Numbered from the stretch's first letter, positions 38,641 through 47,849 are shown. The stretch: 64,000 bases of DNA from Armatimonas rosea (GCF_014202505.1 NZ_JACHGW010000001.1:62001-126000), one strand, 5' to 3'. The notes: a model not told the origin generated them from the sequence alone. Numbers and translations are program-made.

Positions 38641-38680
38641 AAAAAAGCCCCCCGCTTCGGGTGAAGCGGGGGGCTTTTTT
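38641..38680. terminator. strong bidirectional intrinsic terminator
   Basis: AAAAAAGCCCCCCGCTTC pairs with GAAGCGGGGGGCTTTTTT around a 4-base loop. It serves both the binding-protein gene and, seven bases past its stop codon, atpA on the minus strand. It marks a true end of the ATP synthase operon after alpha. Confidence 0.95.
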
Positions 38681-38686
38681 GTTTGG

Positions 38687-40201
<1,515 letters not shown>

Positions 40202-40213
40202 AATATTTCCGTT

Positions 40214-40756
40214 TTACTTTTTGGTGAGAAGCTGCTCGCGCAGGCGATCCAGCTTGCCTTTGACCGTGCCATCCAGCACCGTGTCGCCGATACGCACAAG
40301 AATGCCACCCATCAGGGAAGGATCGACACTGGTTGTCAGCTCGATGTCTTTCCCGGTGCGCGCCTCGAGCGCCTTCTCCAGCGCCGCAAGCTGCGCCGCC
40401 GTGAGAGGAACCGCTGTGGTTGCTGTGGCCGAGACAATGTTGTTGTGCGCCCGCAGGAGCTCATCGAACTCTTGCTTGGCACCGGCCAGCAGGTCGGTGC
40501 GGCGCTTGTCGGCCAGCAGGTTCAGAAACGCTAGGGAGGCCGGAGAGACCGCCCCCGAAAAGGCGGCACTCAGTACCGTCTTCTTGCGCTCCACGGTCGC
40601 CAGCGGGTGCCCAATCATGCGTGCCATCGCGGGGTTCTCCACCAAGGCCTTGGCCACGTAGGCCAGATCCGCTGAAGTCTCCTTCAGGGTTCCGGCGGCC
40701 TTTGCCTGGTTGAAGAGGGCGGCCGCGTAGCGGCGGGAGACAGACTCTTCGCGCAT
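40214..40756 (-). CDS. atpH: ATP synthase subunit delta (OSCP)
   Basis: The 180 aa product has the delta/OSCP layout: SRRYAAALFNQAK at the N-terminus, six-helix domain, and a C-terminal GGILVRIGDTVLDGTVKGKLDRL. It links F1 to the peripheral stalk. It overlaps atpF by one base and precedes atpA by 12. Confidence 0.96.
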   Translation of the reverse strand: MREESVSRRYAAALFNQAKAAGTLKETSADLAYVAKALVENPAMARMIGHPLATVERKKTVLSAAFSGAVSPASLAFLNLLADKRRTDLLAGAKQEFDELLRAHNNIVSATATTAVPLTAAQLAALEKALEARTGKDIELTTSVDPSLMGGILVRIGDTVLDGTVKGKLDRLREQLLTKK

Positions 40757-41262
40757 TACGCCTCCGCCACGCCCTTGGCGATGTACTCATCGATCAGCTT
40801 GCCGTGGCGATCCGCATCGAGGCTCTCGCCCACGACCTTGGTGGTCGCCCCCAGCGCCAGATCGACGATCTGCTGGCGCAGAGTGATCATTGCCTGCTCA
40901 CGCTCACGCTCCGCATCGGCCTCCGCCTTGGCGACGATCTCGCGAGCCTGCACGGTGGCATCGCTCACGATCTTGTCACGGGTGGCCTGAGCCTCCTTGA
41001 TGGCAGCGGAGATCTTCTCGCGTGCCTCGGACTCAATTGCCTCAAGCCGAGACTCATAGTCGCTCTTGAGACGCTGCATCTCCCGCTGATCGGCATCAAG
41101 CCGGTCGTAGGTACTCGCAATCTCCGTCTCACGACTCGTCAGAAGGGTTCCAATGGGATCAAAGACCAGCTTTTTGGCGATCGCGTAGAGCGCACCAAAA
41201 CCCGCGATATTGACAAGAATCAACCGCGGGTCAATGTTTAGGTCGCTCAGGATATTTGCCAT
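40756..41262 (-). CDS. atpF: ATP synthase subunit b
   Basis: The 168 aa product starts with a membrane helix (LILVNIAGFGALYAIAKKLVF) and continues as a long charged helix rich in Glu, Arg and Ala. It ends in a delta-binding segment (IDLALGATTKVVGESLD-type). It is the peripheral stalk dimer subunit. Only one b gene is visible. Confidence 0.95.
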   Translation of the reverse strand: MANILSDLNIDPRLILVNIAGFGALYAIAKKLVFDPIGTLLTSRETEIASTYDRLDADQREMQRLKSDYESRLEAIESEAREKISAAIKEAQATRDKIVSDATVQAREIVAKAEADAEREREQAMITLRQQIVDLALGATTKVVGESLDADRHGKLIDEYIAKGVAEA

Positions 41263-41317
41263 AGTAGATTAAAACTCCACGTCGTTTGCTTGGTGCTCAC
41301 ACAAGCACGCAACAGGA

Positions 41318-41333
41318 CACGCGAGAGCGCGTG
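41318..41333. other. hairpin in the atpE-atpF intercistronic gap
   Basis: CACGCG and CGCGTG form a 6-bp GC stem with loop AGAG. It lies in the 99-base gap, the longest in the operon. The position fits an mRNA processing or stability element that lets subunit c be made in excess; this role is inferred. Confidence 0.4.
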
Positions 41334-41361
41334 CCCCGTTTCAGCGTTGGTTGCCCGATGC

Positions 41362-41628
41362 TTACTTAAGCTGGAGAGCCTGCTCAGCGGTGAACTGAGG
41401 CAGCTTGCCCTGAAGCATGAAGAACATCAGGAGGGCGTAGATCACGAGCGACTCGATAATTGCAAGAGCGATAATCATCATCGTCTGCAGCTTGCTAGCC
41501 ATCTCCGGCTGGCGGGCAACACCCTCCAGCGCAGCGGCAGCCGCTTTCCCCTGACCGAGGCCTGCACCGATGACGGCGATAGGCAGACCAACAGCAACAC
41601 CAAGACCAAGAAGAGCCAGATACAGCAT
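41362..41628 (-). CDS. atpE: ATP synthase subunit c
   Basis: The 88 aa proteolipid has two membrane helices joined by the RQPE loop. Helix 1 holds GAGLGQGKA with the Gln found in sodium-binding rings. Helix 2 holds [11 protein letters not shown] with the ion-carrying Glu followed by Ser, and Tyr at +5. The Thr next to that Ser in sodium-specific rings is Leu here. A perfect GGAGG lies upstream of the ATG, the strongest ribosome-binding site of the operon, in line with the high c stoichiometry. Confidence 0.96.
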   Translation of the reverse strand: MLYLALLGLGVAVGLPIAVIGAGLGQGKAAAAALEGVARQPEMASKLQTMMIIALAIIESLVIYALLMFFMLQGKLPQFTAEQALQLK

Positions 41629-41666
41629 TTTACTTTTCCTCCAAAAAGTTGCCGCGCGACGCGAGT

Positions 41667-42590
41667 TTAGTGTGCGTGCGCTGCGTCCTGATGGGCGTGG
41701 GAATCGTTCCCATGCCCATGCTCGTCGTGACCATGACCATGGTCATGATCATGCTCACCGATGGCCAGCGCGATATACGAGCAAGCCAGGATCGAGAAGA
41801 CCCCCGCCTGAACGACCGCACCAAACACACCGAAAGCCAGCATCGGGGCGTGTAGCGGGACAATAAACGTCGCCGCAGACATCGTCACGAGTACCGCGAT
41901 CACGGTCTCTTCCCCGAAGATATTTCCAAAAAGGCGCATCCCAAGCGAGATCGGGCGAACAATCACCCCAATAATCTCAATCGGGAAGAGCAGCGGCGCA
42001 AGCGCAGGCAGAGGGCCTGCAAAGTGCGCCAAGTAGTTTTTCAGCCCGTTAGCCTTGATTCCCACCACGTTGAACAGAACAAAGACAATCGCCCCCAGCG
42101 CCAGGGTCATCGAGAGGTTGGCGCTCGGTGCGGGGGTAAAGGAGATCGCAGGAGCGCCCTCTTCGTGTCCTTTTTTCAGATAGAACGGCAGAACACCACA
42201 GAGGTTGGAGCAGAGCACAAAGGCAAAGAGCGTCCCCACAAAGGCGGTGAACTTCTCTCCCCCTGCTCCGATCGCCCCACGGCAGAAGTGCTGCATGGAA
42301 GCGACTGCCTGCTCGGCGAGGAGCTGACCGCGGCTCGGGTTACGAACAGAGAGGTTGCGCGAGCGGCTTGCAAAGACAATCAGGATCGCCGCAGCCACGC
42401 CCAAGCCCACGAGGCTGTAGTACCAGGGCTGGTGCTCTGCCAGGGGGTTGACGAGCTCATGCTCGCCACCTGCAGCATGCTCCCCGCCCGCCTCAGCGCC
42501 GTGCTCCTGGGCCCAGGCAAATGTCGTGGTGAGAGCCAGGGTTATCAGGCTCGCCCCTATTCGTTTTAGTTGTGTCGTCGCCAAGCTCAT
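41667..42590 (-). CDS. atpB: ATP synthase subunit a
   Basis: The 307 aa product carries the essential-arginine motif [12 protein letters not shown], five or more membrane helices, and the PISLGMRL proton-channel region. Two parts are unusual. The N-terminus is signal-peptide-like ([11 protein letters not shown]) and is followed by a His/Glu/Gly-rich stretch. The last 29 residues hold 11 histidines alternating with Asp, Gly and Glu, like a metal-binding tail. It overlaps the AtpI-like gene by four bases. Confidence 0.95.
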   Translation of the reverse strand: MSLATTQLKRIGASLITLALTTTFAWAQEHGAEAGGEHAAGGEHELVNPLAEHQPWYYSLVGLGVAAAILIVFASRSRNLSVRNPSRGQLLAEQAVASMQHFCRGAIGAGGEKFTAFVGTLFAFVLCSNLCGVLPFYLKKGHEEGAPAISFTPAPSANLSMTLALGAIVFVLFNVVGIKANGLKNYLAHFAGPLPALAPLLFPIEIIGVIVRPISLGMRLFGNIFGEETVIAVLVTMSAATFIVPLHAPMLAFGVFGAVVQAGVFSILACSYIALAIGEHDHDHGHGHDEHGHGNDSHAHQDAAHAH

Positions 42591-43021
42591 TTTTTATCCG
42601 TCGTGCCCTGTTCGGTGAGTAGCTTACCTACCGCGCGCAGAGCGATTGCTGCATGTAACAACAAAAATCCAATTACGAACGCTGCCAGCTCCCGCGCGCT
42701 CCACACACGCGTCAGCCACCAGATCAGCGCTCCGACCAGCGGGTATTTTACCAGAGCAAACAGCAGAAACAGGCCTGTTGTCCGCATCTTGCGCCTACTT
42801 TTTTCACTCGCGCTCGCTCCCACCGCTTTTTTGGCGGCCTGAACCAGCGCGTAGATGAACCCCCACCAGCCGAGCAAGAGTACCACGGCGAGCGCTAATC
42901 CCGCCAACAGCGGGACGATTGCCCACGACAAACCGAAGTTTGCCAGACAGAGAGCACTACACGTCGCTAAGATCGCTACCGCACGGAGCGTCTTTCGCAC
43001 ATAGTCGTAGGTCTCGTCCAT
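42587..43021 (-). CDS. AtpI-like membrane protein (ATP synthase subunit I family)
   Basis: The 144 aa protein has four hydrophobic segments in two pairs, with a basic linker (ASEKSRRKMR) between them, like the ATP-synt_I family. Its place directly before atpB supports the call. Relatives assist c-ring assembly or Mg2+ handling. Sequence similarity is weak, so the family call leans on topology and context. Confidence 0.7.
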   Translation of the reverse strand: MDETYDYVRKTLRAVAILATCSALCLANFGLSWAIVPLLAGLALAVVLLLGWWGFIYALVQAAKKAVGASASEKSRRKMRTTGLFLLFALVKYPLVGALIWWLTRVWSARELAAFVIGFLLLHAAIALRAVGKLLTEQGTTDKK

Positions 43022-43039
43022 CTTTCTATGCTACTTTAT

Positions 43040-43396
43040 CTACTTATTCAAATCATTGGTTAGCTTAATCAAGTTGGCAAACCCGGAGAATGTCCCCAGG
43101 ATAAACCCACCGATCAGGCCGTAGGGGGTCGCGGCTTTGATGAGATAGGTATCTGCGAGCCACCCCAAGATCACCCCTCCCACTATTGAGCCGACCAGGG
43201 CCGTTCCCACCCCCATGGCCTTGCCCATATTCCCTGCATCTTTCCCACCGATCCCACGACGGCTCAGAAAGCGCTCGGCAGGGTCTTCGACCGGCCTTGG
43301 GCGCTGGTAGCCGACACGGGGTGGGTCGGGAAACCGGGGCCGGGCCGGGAGCTGCGGCTCTGGGATAGAGTCGGCCTCACTCTCTGCGACACTCAT
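43040..43396 (-). CDS. AtpZ-like (F0F1 accessory) protein
   Basis: In this 118 aa protein the first 55 residues are a Pro/Arg-rich soluble stretch. Two membrane helices follow (GVGTALVGSIVGGVILGWLAD and YGLIGGFILGTFSGFANLIKL), with the G-x-GWLAD and GF-x-N pattern typical of AtpZ/AtpI. AtpZ and AtpI homologues form a membrane complex that helps assemble F0. The ATG overlaps the lysC stop by four bases. Confidence 0.8.
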   Translation of the reverse strand: MSVAESEADSIPEPQLPARPRFPDPPRVGYQRPRPVEDPAERFLSRRGIGGKDAGNMGKAMGVGTALVGSIVGGVILGWLADTYLIKAATPYGLIGGFILGTFSGFANLIKLTNDLNK

Positions 43397-44772
43397 GCTG
43401 TCTCCCCTCCCAAGCCAAACTCCTCGTGAAGGGCTCGCGTGGCTTTCTGGGCATCGGCCTCGGGGATCAGGGCGGAGATGGAGTGTCGGGAGTCGGCCAT
43501 CTGGTAGACCGGGACTCCTTGGGCATTGAGGGTCCCCAGGGTGCGTAGGACCACTCCGGGGATGTCCTCCAGCCCTGAGGCGATCACCGAGACCATGGTA
43601 CAGTTCTCGATCACCTCGGCCTGGACATGCCCCAGCGCGATATAGGCACGCGCCCCTTCCAGGAGCCCACTCTGGGCCACAAACCCTTTTCCCTTGGGCC
43701 CAATTCCCAGGAGGTAGATCGTCCCGAAGGGCGGCTGACGGCGGACAACCCCGAGCTGAACGGGGAGCACCAGGCCATCGAGGAGCTCTTTGAGGCGCGG
43801 CAGGTGGGTGCGCTCGACCGCAAAGGCGAAGTCGGTATCGCTGGCGCTGGTGAGGTGCACCGCGATCTTCTCGCGCTCCAAGAGGCGGTAGACCTCGACC
43901 TCGACCCGTGCGCGATCGGCCTCAGGGCTCTCTAGCGGCAAGGGAAAGCGCAGGTAGACCAGCTTGCCCGTGTGGGTTACCCCGGTAAAGCGTGCCTGGC
44001 CATTGCCCGAGTCCGACGTGATCAAGGTCCCTTGTTCATCGTCGAAGGTGTTCTTCACCCAGAGCGGAACCCCATGAATCCCCGCGATCTCAGCCGCACG
44101 CGGGTGAACTACTTTTGCTCCCTGGTGAGCCATCTCCGCCACTTCATCGTAGGTGGCACGGGCTAGGGTGCGGGCGGTGGGAACATGGCGCGGGTCGGCG
44201 GTCTTGACCCCATTGACATCGGTGTAGATCTCGACCTCGATCTGCTCGGCGTGGGGCTTGAGGGCCGCGCCAAGAGCCGCTGCCGTGGTGTCCGAGCCGC
44301 CGCGTCCCAGGGTCGTGATCGCGCCGCGCTCGGTGCCCCCTTGAAACCCCGCGACCAGCACCACTTTTCCCTGCCCGAGCATCTCCACCATGTAGCGTGG
44401 GTCGATATCGAGGATGCGGGCGTTGCCAAACTGGTAGTTGGTGAGAATCCCCGCCTGGAGCCCGGTGAGCGCGATGGTCTCGAGCCCCGCCGCGCGGAGG
44501 GTATGTGCCAGAACGACCGTGGAGATAATCTCCCCACAGGCCATCATCATGTCCAGCTCGCGGGCAGCGGGCTGCACGCCCGGATCGACATCACGCAGGG
44601 TCTGGATCAGAGTATCGGTGGCATAGGGTGCTCCCGCACGCCCGATAGCGCTCACCACCACGACTACGTGCCAGCCCGCTTGAACCGCACGGATAACCTT
44701 GGCTGCGGCTTTCTGACGAGCCTCTTCGGTCGCGACCGAGGTCCCGCCAAACTTCTGCACGAGAATCTTCAT
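43393..44772 (-). CDS. lysC: aspartate kinase
   Basis: It phosphorylates aspartate, the first step to lysine, threonine, methionine and diaminopimelate. The 459 aa product has the kinase domain (KFGGTSVATEEAR, SAIGRAG, GRGGSDTTAAALGAAL, IYTDVNGVKTADPR). Two C-terminal ACT modules follow (MVSVIASGLEDIPGVVLRTLGTL, VYQMADSRHSISALIPE). It is sandwiched by four-base overlaps between the ACT-domain gene and atpZ, so amino-acid and ATP synthase genes share one transcript. Confidence 0.95.
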   Translation of the reverse strand: MKILVQKFGGTSVATEEARQKAAAKVIRAVQAGWHVVVVVSAIGRAGAPYATDTLIQTLRDVDPGVQPAARELDMMMACGEIISTVVLAHTLRAAGLETIALTGLQAGILTNYQFGNARILDIDPRYMVEMLGQGKVVLVAGFQGGTERGAITTLGRGGSDTTAAALGAALKPHAEQIEVEIYTDVNGVKTADPRHVPTARTLARATYDEVAEMAHQGAKVVHPRAAEIAGIHGVPLWVKNTFDDEQGTLITSDSGNGQARFTGVTHTGKLVYLRFPLPLESPEADRARVEVEVYRLLEREKIAVHLTSASDTDFAFAVERTHLPRLKELLDGLVLPVQLGVVRRQPPFGTIYLLGIGPKGKGFVAQSGLLEGARAYIALGHVQAEVIENCTMVSVIASGLEDIPGVVLRTLGTLNAQGVPVYQMADSRHSISALIPEADAQKATRALHEEFGLGGETA

Positions 44773-45296
44773 ACGAGCGCCTCGTCACTGAGCTGGAACT
44801 GCTCTTTCAGGGCTGCCAGGGCACGTGGTGCATCGACTGCGGGCACCAAGCAGAGCACTGCATCGTAGGCATCCCCCACCTGGCGATTGGGGATCGAGGC
44901 GCTCAGGAGCGCTTCACAGATACGTGCAATCACCCCGGAGAGATCGCGCATCGCGCCGGCAATCGTACTAATCAAGGCCATGTTCCCCAGGACACTCACC
45001 TCGCCTTTTTGATCACGGAGGAGATTTTTGCAGGCGCTGGCATGGTTCTCGCTTATCACGAAGCAGAGCCCTTCGGGAAGGAGCTTAACTTGGTTGACGG
45101 GCACCCGTGCCTGTGCGAGGGTCTGGAGCAGTGTCAGGCGCTGTGCGGGGATATTATCGAGGAACCGGACACTCACCAGCGCCATCTGGTGCTCAACACG
45201 GATCGCGGTGACACCAGGCTCGCGCTCAAACGTACTTGAGCGTGGCGTGGGCGAGGCCGCGGAGCTTGTGTTAGAGGCAGTGAGTAGGTCAGACAT
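44769..45296 (-). CDS. ACT-domain regulatory protein
   Basis: The 175 aa protein has a low-complexity Ser/Thr N-terminus and then two ACT-like units: MALVSVRFLDNIPAQRLTLLQTL and VSVLGNMALISTIAGAMRDLSGVIARICEALLSASI. They resemble the C-terminal half of aspartate kinase without the catalytic domain. It could be a separate amino-acid-sensing subunit for the LysC encoded next to it (four-base overlap), by analogy with split alpha/beta aspartokinases. That function is inferred. It is the first gene of the lysC-atp operon. Confidence 0.8.
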   Translation of the reverse strand: MSDLLTASNTSSAASPTPRSSTFEREPGVTAIRVEHQMALVSVRFLDNIPAQRLTLLQTLAQARVPVNQVKLLPEGLCFVISENHASACKNLLRDQKGEVSVLGNMALISTIAGAMRDLSGVIARICEALLSASIPNRQVGDAYDAVLCLVPAVDAPRALAALKEQFQLSDEALV

Positions 45297-45326
45297 ATCC
45301 AGGCTACTTTGTGCGAATTTTCACGA

Positions 45327-45355
45327 AGTCTATCACACATGGTGCAGAATCGCAA
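45327..45355 (-). promoter_or_regulatory. putative promoter of the ACT-lysC-atp operon
   Basis: TTGCGA and TAGACT are spaced by 17 bases on the minus strand, and transcription would begin about 24 bases before the ATG at 45296. The -10 matches moderately. Nothing else of note is seen from 45356 to about 45485. Confidence 0.5.
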
Positions 45356-45489
45356 CAAAACTGGCGTCGTTAACAGTGCAGAGATAGTACATCGCTATAG
45401 CCTGGCCCTGAACCTGTCAGAATTACCTTTCAGCAATTGCGGTATTTTAGGAATTTCGTAGATCAAATCTGCTCCTAGGAGTGATGTGA

Positions 45490-45495
45490 TACGAT
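45490..45495 (+). promoter_or_regulatory. putative -10 of the riboswitch transcript
   Basis: TACGAT would start RNA about at the first base of the riboswitch P1 helix. An overlapping GATAAT (45493-45498) is an alternative. No good -35 is seen, so another sigma factor or an activator is possible. Confidence 0.4.
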
Positions 45496-45498
45496 AAT

Positions 45499-45597
45499 AA
45501 AGCGTGCAGGGCAAAGCGTCCCGAAAGGGCGTGACGCAAAACCACGGGCCTTCTGTCTTCCTCTCGGGGAAGTCCTGGTAGCCGGGTTGCCGCGCTT
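45499..45597 (+). ncRNA. cyclic-di-GMP-I riboswitch (GEMM)
   Basis: All conserved parts of the GEMM-I aptamer are present in order. These are the P1 strand AAGCG, the GTGCAGGGCAAAG core, a P2 hairpin capped by the GAAA tetraloop (CCCGAAAGGG), the GTGACGCAAAACC junction, and a P3 arm. The tetraloop receptor and ligand-binding segment CCTGGTAGCCGGGTTGCC follows, then the closing strand CGCTT. The P1 5' strand AAGCG (45500-45504) recurs at 45614-45618 against the ribosome-binding site of the next gene. The closing strand can therefore pair with one copy or the other. Ligand binding should favour P1 and free the ribosome site, so this is probably an ON switch. Confidence 0.93.
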
Positions 45598-45628
45598 ATG
45601 ATTTTCAATCGAAAAGCGAGGCAAGAAC

Positions 45629-45925
45629 ATGAGAATCTCAAATGAGGAGCTACGGCGAATTGCCGATCAGGGCAGCCGTGGGGCGGTTATCGAGGAGGGG
45701 TGCATGGTTACGAGCAGTGTCCACCTACCTGAAGAGAGCGTGGTTTCCGCGCTAGAGTCGTCAGATATGAAAATGATAAGCGATGCACTGGCAAGAGTAC
45801 CTGACACGCGTGATCAGATCGTTGCGAGCCTAAAAGAGCGGATTGAGTCGGGGAGCTACCAGGTGACTGGCGAGCAGATCGCCGAGATGATGGTGCGTCG
45901 TGCCCTCGCCGACAGGATGCGCTAG
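45629..45925 (+). CDS. FlgM-like anti-sigma factor, 98 aa
   Basis: The C-terminal part (MISDALARVPDTRDQIVASLKERIESGSYQVTGEQIAEMMVRRAL) matches the FlgM consensus of helices that wrap the flagellar sigma-28. The N-terminal half is divergent and probably flexible. GAGG lies seven bases before the ATG, beside the AAGCG segment that can be captured by the riboswitch. No flagellar gene is in the window. It may inhibit a FliA-type sigma for motility or pili when c-di-GMP is high; the target is inferred. Confidence 0.85.
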   Translation: MRISNEELRRIADQGSRGAVIEEGCMVTSSVHLPEESVVSALESSDMKMISDALARVPDTRDQIVASLKERIESGSYQVTGEQIAEMMVRRALADRMR

Positions 45926-45958
45926 CGTGTAGGCTTACCAGAGAGCCGTCTTTTATGA

Positions 45959-45992
45959 GAGGCAGGTCGGGCAGGTTGCCCCGACCTGCCTC
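45959..45992 (+). terminator. intrinsic terminator after the FlgM-like gene
   Basis: GAGGCAGGTCGGG (45959-45971) pairs with CCCGACCTGCCTC (45980-45992), followed by TTTTT. Confidence 0.92.
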
Positions 45993-46005
45993 TTTTTGCG
46001 TCAGA

Positions 46006-46021
46006 TGTTTCACGTGAAACA
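46006..46021. promoter_or_regulatory. parS: parS centromere site 1
   Basis: TGTTTCACGTGAAACA is a perfect copy of the bacterial 16-bp palindromic parS consensus. It lies 51 bases upstream of parA. Confidence 0.97.
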
Positions 46022-46025
46022 TTTA

Positions 46026-46055
46026 CGTGGCACAGATGTGGTATGCTGTGCCACG
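46026..46055. promoter_or_regulatory. inverted repeat over the parA -10 region
   Basis: CGTGGCACAG (46026-46035) and CTGTGCCACG (46046-46055) form a perfect 10-bp inverted repeat around TATGCT (46042-46047), the likely -10 of parA. It could be an operator for autoregulation, or a hairpin if the true start is upstream. Confidence 0.55.
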
Positions 46056-46072
46056 GGAGGAGACAACGCGTT

Positions 46073-46894
46073 ATGGCGCTTGTTTGGGCCGTCGTCAACC
46101 AGAAGGGTGGCGTCGGTAAGACTACCACGGCTATCAATCTGGCAGCCTATATCGCTCGGGAGCGACGCGTCCTGCTTGTGGATACGGATCCGCAAGGCAA
46201 TGCCACCAGCGGCCTGGGAATCGACCGGGCTGAGGTGGAGAAGGACGCCTATTCGATCCTGGTTCAGGGAGACAGTATCGCCGATACCCGGCGCAAGACT
46301 GCTATCCCCAACCTGGATCTCGTTCCTGCTACCATCAACCTCGCGGGAGCCGATCTTGAGATCGCCTCGCGTACCGAGCGCGAGTACATTCTCAAGAAAG
46401 CCCTCGCGGAGGTCGCAGACGAGTATGACTATGTCTTGATCGACTCTCCCCCCTCACTGGGGATGATTACCGTCAACACCCTCACCGCGGCAAACCAGGT
46501 TATTATCCCGCTCCAGTGTGAGTACTTTGCCCTGGAGGGAATTACCCAGCTCCTCGAGATCATCGACCGGGTTCGTCGTGGACTCAATCCCGATCTGGAG
46601 ATTGGGCGCGTGGTGCTGACCCTCTTTGATGGACGAACCAACCTGGCCAATCAGGTGATGCAGGAAGTGAAGTCCTACTTTGGCGAGGCGGTATCCCCCA
46701 CCGTGGTCCCACGAAATATCAAGCTCTCTGAGGCTCCAAGCTTTGGACAGCCCATCTCGGCCTACGATCCCAAGTCTAAGGGAGCGCTGGCCTACGAATC
46801 TATTGCGAAGGAGTTGATAGCGCATGTCGAGCGGAAAACGGGTACTGGGACGGGGTCTGGCCGATCTGATTCCCGTTGGTGGCGGCGCCGCTAA
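46073..46894 (+). CDS. parA: chromosome-partitioning ATPase ParA (Soj)
   Basis: This is the ParA/MinD-type ATPase that moves ParB-parS complexes over the nucleoid. The 273 aa product has the deviant Walker A KGGVGKTT, Walker A' VLLVDTDPQGN, Walker B YDYVLIDSPPSLG, and the NIKLSEAPSFGQPI segment of chromosomal Soj proteins. GGGAGGAG lies 10 bases before the ATG at 46073; the frame is open upstream, but that part crosses the inverted repeat. The last 71 bases overlap parB, and the terminal basic tail (after HVERK) is encoded in that overlap. Confidence 0.96.
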   Translation: MALVWAVVNQKGGVGKTTTAINLAAYIARERRVLLVDTDPQGNATSGLGIDRAEVEKDAYSILVQGDSIADTRRKTAIPNLDLVPATINLAGADLEIASRTEREYILKKALAEVADEYDYVLIDSPPSLGMITVNTLTAANQVIIPLQCEYFALEGITQLLEIIDRVRRGLNPDLEIGRVVLTLFDGRTNLANQVMQEVKSYFGEAVSPTVVPRNIKLSEAPSFGQPISAYDPKSKGALAYESIAKELIAHVERKTGTGTGSGRSDSRWWRRR

Positions 46895-47825
46895 TGTCTT
46901 AGGGGTAGGAATCGACGGGGAGCTAGCGCTGCCTGTCGCGGGGCAGGAGATCTCGATTGCGAGCCTCCATGCCAATCCCAACCAGCCCCGTACGCGCTTT
47001 GACGAGGGACCGCTTGAGGAGCTTGCCAACTCCATCAAGGCGAATGGCATCCTCCAGCCCATTCTTGTGCGCCCTCGAATCGCGGGGGGCTATGAGATTG
47101 TCGCGGGCGAGCGGCGCTACCGGGCAGCGCTCCGAGCGGGCTTGGTCAAGGTCCCGGTGGTCATCCGGGAGCTCACCGATGAGGACACGCTCGCTCTTGC
47201 CCTTATCGAGAACCTCATTCGTGAGGATATCGGGGCGATGGAGACCGCCCGTGCCTTCCGTCGCCTGATGGACGACTTTGGCTGGACACAAGAGGAGATG
47301 GGGCAGCGGGTTGGCAAGAGCCGCCCCGCCATTGCGAACTCGCTTCGCCTGCTAGAGCTCCCTCCCACCATCCAGGTAAGCCTAGAGAAGGGGGACATCA
47401 GCGAGGGGCACGCCCGTGCGCTCCTGGGAGACCGCAAGAGCCGGCAAGACGGCAGCTTTCTCAAGCGCCAGCAAGATGTCTACCAGCAGGCGGTTAACAA
47501 GGGTCTCAGCGTCCGCGATGTCGAGCGCATGATGGCTCCGCCTCCGGCTCCCGCATCGGGAGCAGCCTCGGCGGCCTCTAAAGTGACTCCCGCGGACTGG
47601 AAAGCCCTGGAAGACCGGCTCAGAACCGCACTGGGCACTCGCGTCCGGCTCACGGGTACCGAGGACAAGGGCAAGATCGAGGTGGAGTTTTTCTCGTCGG
47701 AGGAGCTTGAAGGGCTTCTGGTGCGGCTAGATCCCCCACCCGCCCCTCTGCCCAGTGCAGAGACACCGCAAAAAACCGGCGGCAGCCGAATCTCCGGCCT
47801 CCTCACCAACCGTCGATCTCTCTAA
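46824..47825 (+). CDS. parB: chromosome-partitioning CTPase ParB (Spo0J)
   Basis: It binds parS and spreads as a CTP-dependent clamp, recruiting SMC and ParA. The 333 aa product has the RGLADLIP N-terminal ParA-stimulating motif, PNQPRTRFD, the CTP-binding box GERRYRA, and ALIENLIREDIGAME. A helix-turn-helix follows (TQEEMGQRVGKSRPAIANSLRLLEL), then a C-terminal dimer region. It overlaps parA by 71 bases and is followed three bases later by the second parS. Confidence 0.96.
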   Translation: MSSGKRVLGRGLADLIPVGGGAANVLGVGIDGELALPVAGQEISIASLHANPNQPRTRFDEGPLEELANSIKANGILQPILVRPRIAGGYEIVAGERRYRAALRAGLVKVPVVIRELTDEDTLALALIENLIREDIGAMETARAFRRLMDDFGWTQEEMGQRVGKSRPAIANSLRLLELPPTIQVSLEKGDISEGHARALLGDRKSRQDGSFLKRQQDVYQQAVNKGLSVRDVERMMAPPPAPASGAASAASKVTPADWKALEDRLRTALGTRVRLTGTEDKGKIEVEFFSSEELEGLLVRLDPPPAPLPSAETPQKTGGSRISGLLTNRRSL

Positions 47826-47827
47826 TT

Positions 47828-47843
47828 TGTTTCACGTGAAACA
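47828..47843. promoter_or_regulatory. parS: parS centromere site 2
   Basis: A second perfect TGTTTCACGTGAAACA lies three bases after the parB stop codon and just before the ABC ATPase gene. Both sites share a following ATTTAC, which suggests duplication. Confidence 0.97.
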
Positions 47844-47849
47844 TTTACC

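Noticed and set aside
41630-41863. Small His/Met-containing frames at the 3' end of atpB
   Set aside because: They are shadows of the His-codon repeats in the atpB tail, not separate genes.
45464-45497. Possible sigma-28 (FliA) promoter before the riboswitch
   Set aside because: TACGATAA resembles the -10 GCCGATAA, but no TAAA-like -35 lies at the required distance; CAAA is too far away.
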